Below are positions 1 through 5,090 of a DNA stretch of 6,599 bases, in pieces. Positions within the stretch are counted from its first letter, which is position 1; every line of letters starts with the position of its first letter. Where the stretch lies: the NCBI GenBank assembly GCA_003161835.1, contig PMNO01000607.1:1515-8113 (forward strand), in the 5' to 3' direction. Origin of the DNA: Myxococcales bacterium. GTDB lineage: Bacteria > Myxococcota_A > Polyangia > Fen-1088. The notes beneath the pieces are model-generated. The model searched no databases and was not told the origin of the DNA. It worked only from the letters and a program-made list of their open reading frames with translations. The position numbers were made by a program, and so were the translations under genes.

Positions 1-246
1 GGTCAGAACATCCACGCGCGCTATGCCTACAGCCTGGACGACGTGATCTGGAACGCGCGTTTCAAAGATCTTCTGTCCGAGCTGCCAAATGGCACTCGGC
101 AGCTCGACTACCGTCAATTCCACGAGGTCGAGTTGCTGCCGCTACCCAAACCGACGTTGTCGGAAGTCGAGCCCTCCCAGGGCTCCCCCAATCCGGGGCA
201 GCCCGCAGAGACGCTAACGGCCCTGGGCAGAATCAATCGGGCGTAG
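1..246 (+). CDS. Inward-rectifier potassium channel (KirBac-type), C-terminal end, partial
   Basis: This is the last 81 codons of a gene that enters from the left edge; frame 1 is open from base 1 to a TAG stop at 244-246. The visible protein begins GQNIHARYAYSLDDVIWNAR and continues with F-x-D-L-L-S-E-L-P-N-G and L-D-Y-R-Q-F-H-E-V-E. This succession (HAR-Y, then D-x-I-x-W-x-x-R-F, then a D/N-G turn, then a D-Y-x-x-F-H strand) is what I know from the end of the cytoplasmic immunoglobulin-like domain of bacterial Kir channels. That domain forms a tetrameric cytoplasmic assembly gating K+ flow through the inner-membrane pore. The pore helices and TxGYG filter would lie upstream, outside the window. 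After the domain (about residue 60) there is a proline- and serine-rich tail of some 25 residues, probably disordered. Recognition is by remembered family motif, not by alignment. An internal GTG at 43 is simply a codon of the same gene, not a start. Confidence 0.8.
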   Translation, partial: GQNIHARYAYSLDDVIWNARFKDLLSELPNGTRQLDYRQFHEVELLPLPKPTLSEVEPSQGSPNPGQPAETLTALGRINRA

Positions 247-250
247 GAGC

Positions 251-278
251 GGCAGGCCCACCTCCGCGGTGGGCCGCC
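251..278. terminator. Hairpin between converging genes, candidate bidirectional terminator
   Basis: GGCCCACC (255-262) pairs perfectly with GGTGGGCC (268-275) around a 5-base loop, TCCGC. GGC 251-253 can also pair with GCC 276-278 if A254 is bulged, giving up to 11 pairs. It sits just after the stop of the plus-strand channel gene (246) and just before the stop of the minus-strand small protein (285), where a shared terminator is expected. No T-run follows on either strand inside the gap, so it is not a textbook intrinsic terminator. Its strength is inferred from stem stability and position. Confidence 0.55.
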
Positions 279-284
279 GGCCGA

Positions 285-470
285 CTACGATTTTTGGTCG
301 GCCTTGGTGCCGGTCTTGCCGTCCTTCTTGGCGGCCGCGTTCGATTGCGAATCGGTCTGATCGGCCTTGTCGGCCTTGGCGTGGCCCTTCATGCCGTCGC
401 AGGCGTGCGCGGCGCCGCCGAGCGCTGAAATTCCAAATGCGGAAACGACTGTCAGAATGAGCTTCTTCAT
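285..470 (-). CDS. Small exported lysine-rich protein of unknown function
   Basis: This gene encodes 61 residues and I do not recognise it as a named family. The ATG at 470-468 is chosen because GGAGGT lies 7 bases upstream and because the protein starts with a clean signal peptide: MKK, a hydrophobic stretch (LILTVVSAFGISALGGA, about residues 4-20), then A-H-A before Cys24, a typical signal peptidase I site. The residues before Cys24 (A-H-A) do not fit a lipobox, so a free periplasmic or secreted protein is more likely than a lipoprotein. The mature part is about 38 residues, starts CDGMKGH, and is otherwise Lys, Asp, Ala, Gln, Thr and Ser with K-A-D-K/Q repeats and no hydrophobic core, so it is probably disordered. 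The single Cys, Met and His in CDGMKGH could contact a soft metal, which is speculation. Its promoter would lie in the divergent region shared with pntA. A longer open frame continues upstream to 695 but lacks a signal at its start and overlaps pntA. Confidence 0.75.
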   Translation of the reverse strand: MKKLILTVVSAFGISALGGAAHACDGMKGHAKADKADQTDSQSNAAAKKDGKTGTKADQKS

Positions 471-477
471 GATGGTG

Positions 478-483
478 ACCTCC
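478..483 (-). promoter_or_regulatory. Shine-Dalgarno site of the small exported protein
   Basis: The minus strand reads GGAGGT, a near-complete anti-16S match, with 7 bases to the ATG at 470. This fixes the start of the 61-residue protein. It is much stronger than anything in front of pntA or pntB. Confidence 0.8.
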
Positions 484-531
484 GCGTTGGTTGTAGCATG
501 GGCCTCGCCAAGCGGCGACGCGCCAGAATCA

Positions 532-553
532 GGTGTTCTGTTGAGTGGACACC
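532..553. promoter_or_regulatory. Inverted repeat GGTGTTC-N8-GGACACC, candidate operator
   Basis: The arms GGTGTTC (532-538) and GGACACC (547-553) are inverted repeats matching at 6 of 7 positions, with the seventh a G-T wobble if folded as RNA. They flank 8 bases that include most of TTGAGT, a weak -35 candidate for pntA. Such a dyad between two divergent genes is a plausible site for a dimeric regulator acting on one or both. A chance repeat of this size in GC-rich DNA is possible, and no known regulator consensus was recognised. Confidence 0.3.
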
Positions 554-661
554 CGCGTCGATCTGAGTATTCTGCCCGACCATGGAAAACGGGAACCGGC
601 TCCCTCCGCTGACATGGCTGACGCTGAAACCGGTCGCGCCCTGAATTTCCCCAGCCGATCC

Positions 662-2236
662 ATGATCGTCGGAATCCCCAAAGAAATCTATCCACGCGAG
701 CGTCGCGTGGCGGCCACCCCCGAGACCGTGGCCAAGCTGATCAAGCTCGGGTTGGATGTCATCGTCCAGCCGGGCGCAGGCGACAACGCCGGCTACGACG
801 ACGGTACCTACGTGACGGCCGGCGCGCGCATCGCGCCGTCGGCCGCGGTCTTGTTCGGCTCGGCCGACCTGGTGCTGAAGGTCCGCCCCCCCGAGCCCGC
901 CGAGGCCGATGCCTTGAAACCGGGGGCTGTCCTGGTCGGATTCGTGTGGCCGGCTCAGAACAAGCCCCTCTTGGAAAGGTTGGCCGCGCGTAAGGCAACG
1001 GTCCTGGCCATGGACGCGGTCCCGCGCATCACCCGCGCCCAGCGCATGGACGCGCTCTCGGCGATGGCCAACATCGCCGGCTATCGTGCGGTGCTGGAAG
1101 CCGCCAATCATTTCGATCGCTTCCTCCCCGGCCAGATCACCGCGGCCGGACGCGCGAAGCCTGCCCAGGTTCTGGTGCTGGGCGCGGGCGTCGCGGGATT
1201 GGCCGCGATAGCCGCCGCGCGCGGCCTTGGTGCCGTGGTCAAGGCGTTCGATACCCGGGCTGCGGTGCGCGAACAGGTCGAGAGCCTGGGCGCATCCTTC
1301 GTCGAGTTCGATTTCAAGGAGGAGGGCGAAGGCCAGGGCGGATACGCCAAGGAAATGAGCGCGGCGTACCTCGCCGCCGAGCAGGCTCTGATTGCTGGCC
1401 ACGCCGCGCAGTCCGATCTTGTGATTTCGACGGCCTTGATTCCCGGTAAACCCGCGCCGCAGTTGCTGACCGCCGACGCGATCAAGGCCATGCGGCGCGG
1501 CTCCGTGATCGTCGACATGGCGGCCGAACAGGGTGGCAACTGTCCGCTCACGGAACGCGATCAGGTGGTGGAAAAATTCGGGGTGACGTTGATCGGCTAC
1601 ACCGATCTGCCAAGCCATATGGCCCGTCAGGCGAGTGACCTGTACGCGATGACCGTCTACAACCTGGTCGAGCTGCTGATGCCCAAGGACAAGGGCTTCG
1701 TGCTGGATTTGGACGACGAGGTTCAGCGGGGCGCGCTGATCTTGAAGGATGGTGCGTTGATGTGGCCGCCACCGGCCCGGCCGAAGCCGCCCGCGCCAGC
1801 TTCGACCACGCCTGCAGCCCAACCGACCAAGGGAACGTCGACCGCTGCTTCCGCGCCGAGCCAACCGACCAAGAAGAAGGGCATCGGGAGCCGGATAGCG
1901 CTCGCCGGGGTCGTCGCGCTGCTGGCAGCCGCGGGGCTGGCGGGGCCCCCCGAGCTGTTGCAGCACCTGACCGTGTTCCTGCTTGCGTGCGTCGTGGGTT
2001 GGCACGTGATCTGGAACGTGGCGCCGGCGCTGCACACGCCCTTGATGAGCGTCACCAATGCCATCAGCGGAATCATTCTGGTCGGGGGCATGGTGGTGCT
2101 TTCGAGCGGCACAGGCTCCGGCGAGTCCGGCTTTACCGCGGACGCGCTTTCGGCGATTGCCATTTTGCTCGCGTCGATCAACGTCGCGGGTGGCTTCCTG
2201 GTCACGCAGCGCATGCTGCGTATGTTCCGAAAATAG
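662..2236 (+). CDS. pntA: NAD(P) transhydrogenase subunit alpha, single-chain (dI plus membrane segment)
   Basis: This is the alpha subunit (524 aa) of the inner-membrane proton-translocating transhydrogenase, which couples NADH + NADP+ -> NAD+ + NADPH to inward proton flow. Residues 1-370 form the cytoplasmic NAD(H)-binding domain dI. Visible marks are R-V-A-A-T-P-E-T near the start and RITRAQRMD with R122, Q127 and D130, which correspond to the Arg-Gln-Asp active-site set of the Rhodospirillum enzyme. Further marks are the Rossmann loop GAGVAG (174-179) with D197 ending the second strand, the mobile-loop motif GGYAKEM, and ALIPGKPAP followed by [17 protein letters not shown] Pro/Ala/Thr-rich linker (about 370-410) leads to three or four membrane helices (412-524) with [13 protein letters not shown] and the ending [10 protein letters not shown], as in E. 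coli PntA (510 aa). Start 662 aligns with the family N-terminus (MIVGIPKE), although no Shine-Dalgarno precedes it; GTG 545 and ATG 614 are in-frame alternatives. pntB begins 7 bases after the stop. Confidence 0.97.
   Translation: MIVGIPKEIYPRERRVAATPETVAKLIKLGLDVIVQPGAGDNAGYDDGTYVTAGARIAPSAAVLFGSADLVLKVRPPEPAEADALKPGAVLVGFVWPAQNKPLLERLAARKATVLAMDAVPRITRAQRMDALSAMANIAGYRAVLEAANHFDRFLPGQITAAGRAKPAQVLVLGAGVAGLAAIAAARGLGAVVKAFDTRAAVREQVESLGASFVEFDFKEEGEGQGGYAKEMSAAYLAAEQALIAGHAAQSDLVISTALIPGKPAPQLLTADAIKAMRRGSVIVDMAAEQGGNCPLTERDQVVEKFGVTLIGYTDLPSHMARQASDLYAMTVYNLVELLMPKDKGFVLDLDDEVQRGALILKDGALMWPPPARPKPPAPASTTPAAQPTKGTSTAASAPSQPTKKKGIGSRIALAGVVALLAAAGLAGPPELLQHLTVFLLACVVGWHVIWNVAPALHTPLMSVTNAISGIILVGGMVVLSSGTGSGESGFTADALSAIAILLASINVAGGFLVTQRMLRMFRK
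1819..1873 (+). repeat. Two copies of a 13-base direct repeat in the pntA linker
   Basis: CCAACCGACCAAG occurs at 1819-1831 and again at 1861-1873, exactly 42 bases (14 codons) apart and in the same frame, so both encode Q-P-T-K. It lies within the Pro/Ala/Thr/Lys-rich tether between the NAD-binding domain and the membrane part of PntA. It looks like the remains of an in-frame duplication that lengthened the linker, though low-complexity coding DNA can also produce it by chance. Confidence 0.6.
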
Positions 2237-2243
2237 GCGCCTC

Positions 2244-3713
2244 ATGACCCTGGAATTTCTCGGAACCCTGCGCGGACTCAGCTACCTGGCTGCCAGCATG
2301 CTGTTTATCCTGAGCCTGCGCGGACTGTCGACCCAGCAAACCGCACGCGGCGGCAATCTCCTGGGCATGCTGGGCATGGGCCTGGCCGTGCTCATCACCG
2401 GGATCGTGCTGGTGGTCACCAACCTGGGCCTGGCGGCTGACGCTGGCGGTGGCGGCCCCACGGCGACCGGGGGACGCGCGGTCGGCCTGTTGGTCGCGGC
2501 GCTGATCGGGGGCGGGGCCCTGGGCGCCCTGGTCGCTTCGCGCGTGGCGATGACCTCGATGCCGGAACTGGTCGCGATGCTGCATAGCTTCGTGGGCGCG
2601 GCGGCGGTCCTCGTGGGAATTGCCACCACCCTGCAACCGGGCGGCGATGGTGCCCACGGCGCGGCCCACCTGATCGAGATCTTTGTCGGGGTATTCGTGG
2701 GTGCCGTCACCTTCAGCGGTTCGGTGATTGCTTTCACCAAGCTGCGCGGCCTCGTCGGCAGTCGGCCGCTCATGTTGCCGGGACGGCACGCCCTGAACGC
2801 TTCCTTGGTCGGCGCGTCGATCGTGCTGGCGGTGCTGTTCGTCCGCGAGCCCGGTCCCGAGGCGCTGATCTACCTGCTGGCCATGATGGGACTGGCGCTG
2901 GTGCTGGGGGTTCACCTGGTGATGGCGATCGGCGGCGGTGACATGCCGGTCGTCGTATCGCTGCTGAATAGCTACTCAGGATGGGCGGCCGCGGCGGCGG
3001 GTTTCATGTTGTCGAACGATCTGCTGATCGTGACCGGCGCCCTGGTGGGCAGTTCGGGAGCCATCTTGAGCACGATCATGTGCCGAGCGATGAACCGATC
3101 CATCTGGAACGTGGTGTTCGGGGGGTTCGGCGCCGCGCCGTCCGGACCGAAGGCCGTCGCGGGTGCCGTGCCCGCGGGGGTGGTGCATGAGACCTCTGTC
3201 ACCGAGGTGGCCGAGTTGCTGCTGGCCGCGCGGCTGGTGATCATCGTGCCCGGCTACGGCATGGCCGTTGCCCAGGCTCAACACGCGGTCAAGGAGATCT
3301 CGTCCTTCCTGACCGAAAAAAAGATCAAGGTGGAGTACGCCATCCACCCCGTGGCCGGGCGCCTACCGGGCCACATGAACGTGCTCTTGGCCGAGGCGAA
3401 TGTCTCCTACGAGATCGTCAAGGAGATGGAGGAAATCAATCCCGAGTTCCCCAAGACGGACGTGGTGATGGTGATCGGCGCGAACGACATCGTGAACCCG
3501 AGCGCGCTCGACGATCCGAGCAGCCCGATCTATGGCATGCCGGTGTTGGAGGTATGGAAAGCGGCGCGCGTCGTGATGCTCAAGCGCAGCATGTCGGCCG
3601 GATACGCCGGCGTCGACAATCCGCTGGCCTATCGCGACAACACGCTGATGCTGTTCGGTGACGCGCGCCAGAGCGTCGTCAACCTCCTGACTGCCTTGCG
3701 CGCGCAGGCGTAG
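2244..3713 (+). CDS. pntB: NAD(P) transhydrogenase subunit beta
   Basis: This 489-residue beta subunit carries the proton channel (dII) and the NADP(H)-binding domain dIII. E. coli PntB is 462 aa. The N-terminal part is hydrophobic, with about nine membrane helices up to residue 290. It includes [13 protein letters not shown] with H114 (equivalent to E. coli His91, linked to proton transfer), [19 protein letters not shown], and [20 protein letters not shown] with N242. After a linker, dIII starts near 330 with [12 protein letters not shown], then [28 protein letters not shown] (D415, equivalent to E. coli Asp392), GMPVLEVW, and [10 protein letters not shown] (K447, R448, Y454), which holds the NADP 2'-phosphate. 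All key residues are present, so the enzyme should be active. A glycine-rich insertion at 60-81 accounts for part of the extra length. ATG 2244 matches the family start. No clear Shine-Dalgarno is present, and the 7-base gap after pntA suggests translational coupling. The open frame upstream of 2244 overlaps pntA and is not coding. Confidence 0.97.
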   Translation: MTLEFLGTLRGLSYLAASMLFILSLRGLSTQQTARGGNLLGMLGMGLAVLITGIVLVVTNLGLAADAGGGGPTATGGRAVGLLVAALIGGGALGALVASRVAMTSMPELVAMLHSFVGAAAVLVGIATTLQPGGDGAHGAAHLIEIFVGVFVGAVTFSGSVIAFTKLRGLVGSRPLMLPGRHALNASLVGASIVLAVLFVREPGPEALIYLLAMMGLALVLGVHLVMAIGGGDMPVVVSLLNSYSGWAAAAAGFMLSNDLLIVTGALVGSSGAILSTIMCRAMNRSIWNVVFGGFGAAPSGPKAVAGAVPAGVVHETSVTEVAELLLAARLVIIVPGYGMAVAQAQHAVKEISSFLTEKKIKVEYAIHPVAGRLPGHMNVLLAEANVSYEIVKEMEEINPEFPKTDVVMVIGANDIVNPSALDDPSSPIYGMPVLEVWKAARVVMLKRSMSAGYAGVDNPLAYRDNTLMLFGDARQSVVNLLTALRAQA

Positions 3714-3721
3714 GCCTGGGC

Positions 3722-3742
3722 CCGCGCGCGCCTGTCGCGCGG
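3722..3742. terminator. Hairpin in the pntB / lipoprotein convergent gap
   Basis: CCGCGCG (3722-3728) and CGCGCGG (3736-3742) form a perfect 7-bp stem with a 7-base loop. The hairpin fills most of the 29-base gap between the stops of pntB and the minus-strand lipoprotein and directly abuts the latter's TAG. There is no T-run on either strand, so termination function is inferred from position. GC-rich self-complementary stretches are common in such DNA. Confidence 0.4.
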
Positions 3743-5053
3743 CTAGTACCAGGCTATCTCGCGCGGGGCAAGGTGCCCGGTTGGGTCGGCCTCGAACACT
3801 CCGGCGGGGACGGTGGTGGCCGCGTCTGCCGAGACATCGAAGACGTGTACGCGCGGGGTGACGGTGTCGCCGTCCGGGAGAAACACCTTTCTGTGCACGA
3901 TGTCGACGGCCGCAACCCCGAAATTGTAGGCCCCACCCTCCAGGAGCTTGACCGCGGCGCCCGTCGCCAGGGCCACGGCGTAGAATGCATCGGGGGTGAC
4001 CACGGCCTGCGTCTTGGAATCCCGAACCCCGAAGGTTCCCACGAAGGCCGTGCCGCCGAGCACGGCCGCTGAGGCGAGATTCAGCGGACGGCTGCCGATC
4101 TTTCTGGCCGCGACGATGCGCCCGAGCACGGGCGTCACACCGGATAGATCGATCTCGACCAGTGCGGAGCCGGCCGCCTGATCGAGATCACTGAAGGCGC
4201 CCCCGCAAGATACATAGAGGCAATTCGCAGCGGCGACGTAGGTGATCGCGGAACAACCCTTCTGGTCAGGCAGATCGATGACATCGACGACGGCATCGGT
4301 TGCCGTGTCGATCACCGCCACGCGCGCGGCGCCAGCCACGAAATTCTCGTCGAGGTTGCCCAGCGTCAGGTAGACCTTGCCATCGACCAGGACCCCGCGA
4401 TCCGGACGGGCCAGCAGAGTCGCCCCGCCAATAGACGTGGCAAAGGCGGTCAGGGAAATACTCTTCAGGATCGGCTCCTGTGACGCATCACGCGCCAGCG
4501 GATCGATCACCAGAACATCGTCCCCCCGGTCGAGGTCTCCGGTTGGCGCGGGGTTGCTCCCATAGCGTGTGACGTACGCCTTGTGCGCCGACACCTGGAT
4601 GACGTCGTGTGGATTGGCTTCGAAGCCCCCCGTCGTGACCGAGAGCTGCGCGCGCGGCGTGCAAGACGTCGGATCGACGAAGGTCAGAACCGCTTTCTCT
4701 CGATCGATGAGAATGATCTCCCCGCCGCTCTGTGCCCGGCTCGGCAACCCCACATCCCCCGAGAGCGGCTGCTCGACAATTGGCCCTTCCTCGGCGCTGG
4801 TCACGCAGCCCTCCGAGAGCCTCCCCGAAGCGGGATCGTAAAGTGACACGCTGGTCTTCTTGTAGTCACTGGCCACGATGCCGAGGCCGGTCGCGGTGGC
4901 GGCACCGGGCGCGGACGGCTTGTCGTTCCCACAGCCTCCGAGGATCGTCAGTGTGGTGGCAAACAGGATGACGACTGGAAAGGTTGCGATCCGGACCGGG
5001 CGAGGGCGGCGCGCCGAGATAGTGGTGAATCGAATCCGAGGGACCGTGGGCAT
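3743..5053 (-). CDS. Beta-propeller lipoprotein partnered with a TonB-dependent receptor
   Basis: This 436-residue protein has a lipoprotein signal: a long Arg-rich n-region (R6 to R21), a hydrophobic core (about 22-38), then LGG before Cys41, which would be lipidated and is followed by GND. The start at 5053 has AGGAG 7 bases upstream; an in-frame ATG at 5077 has none. The mature part reads as seven similar segments, each a short strand (K-V-Y-L-T, K-A-Y-V-T, C-L-Y-V-S, T-A-F-V-G, K-V-F-L-P), a loop, then a strand such as V-L-V-I-D-P, V-A-V-I-D-T or V-H-V-F-D-V. They start near residues 57, 112, 158, 226, 278, 335 and 389. This is the pattern of YncE-like or BtuG-like seven-bladed propellers, inferred by eye. 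Five cysteines follow the lipidated one (83, 131, 267, 278, 283), so disulfides are possible. The gene lies 37 bases after the receptor gene, implying one operon and a joint role, perhaps binding substrate at the cell surface. The substrate is unknown. Confidence 0.8.
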   Translation of the reverse strand: MPTVPRIRFTTISARRPRPVRIATFPVVILFATTLTILGGCGNDKPSAPGAATATGLGIVASDYKKTSVSLYDPASGRLSEGCVTSAEEGPIVEQPLSGDVGLPSRAQSGGEIILIDREKAVLTFVDPTSCTPRAQLSVTTGGFEANPHDVIQVSAHKAYVTRYGSNPAPTGDLDRGDDVLVIDPLARDASQEPILKSISLTAFATSIGGATLLARPDRGVLVDGKVYLTLGNLDENFVAGAARVAVIDTATDAVVDVIDLPDQKGCSAITYVAAANCLYVSCGGAFSDLDQAAGSALVEIDLSGVTPVLGRIVAARKIGSRPLNLASAAVLGGTAFVGTFGVRDSKTQAVVTPDAFYAVALATGAAVKLLEGGAYNFGVAAVDIVHRKVFLPDGDTVTPRVHVFDVSADAATTVPAGVFEADPTGHLAPREIAWY

Positions 5054-5060
5054 GAAATGA

Positions 5061-5066
5061 CTCCTG
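5061..5066 (-). promoter_or_regulatory. Shine-Dalgarno site of the propeller lipoprotein
   Basis: The minus strand reads CAGGAG, with AGGAG ending 7 bases before the ATG at 5053. It fixes the start and excludes the longer in-frame ORF reaching 5137, which would overlap the receptor gene. The 37-base gap (5054-5090) is AT-rich relative to its surroundings and shows no terminator hairpin, consistent with co-transcription from the receptor. Confidence 0.8.
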
Positions 5067-5090
5067 TGATTGAACATGATTTTTCTTGTT

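Larger units (their letters stand above)
471..661. other. Divergent intergenic region between the small exported protein and pntA
   Basis: These 191 bases separate two genes read in opposite directions, so promoters for both should be here. Besides the ribosome binding site (478-483) and the dyad (532-553), I see only weak sigma-70-like matches. One is TTGAGT at 541-546; the only AT-rich -10 candidates downstream are GAGTAT (565-570) and TATTCT (568-573), which match poorly or are badly spaced. On the minus strand nothing convincing was found. The frame of pntA stays open through 545-661, with a possible GTG at 545 and ATG at 614. An N-terminally extended transhydrogenase therefore cannot be excluded from sequence alone. 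Confidence 0.6.

Noticed and set aside
506..517. Small hairpin CGCC-AAGC-GGCG in the leader of the small protein
   Set aside because: Only four base pairs; expected by chance in GC-rich DNA.
541..573. Sigma-70 promoter TTGAGT with GAGTAT or TATTCT for pntA
   Set aside because: The -10 candidates match only 3 to 4 of 6 bases or have 21-base spacing; too weak to report as a feature.
471..695. Upstream extension of the small exported protein to an ATG at 695
   Set aside because: It would bury the signal peptide internally, overlap pntA and ignore the strong ribosome binding site at 478-483.
467..2245. 592-codon open frame on the minus strand covering pntA
   Set aside because: It lies fully antisense to a gene with all catalytic motifs of a known enzyme. 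Its translation is Arg/His/Gly/Gln-rich with no domain, typical of an antisense frame kept open by high GC at third positions.
2202..2915. 237-codon minus-strand open frame opposite pntB
   Set aside because: It is antisense to the conserved membrane domain of PntB and its product is Gln/His/Arg-rich without recognisable features; explained by codon bias.
5008..5053. Possible twin-arginine export signal in the lipoprotein (A-R-R-P-R-P)
   Set aside because: It lacks the consensus S-R-R-x-F-L-K context after the arginines; an ordinary Sec lipoprotein signal with an Arg-rich n-region is enough.
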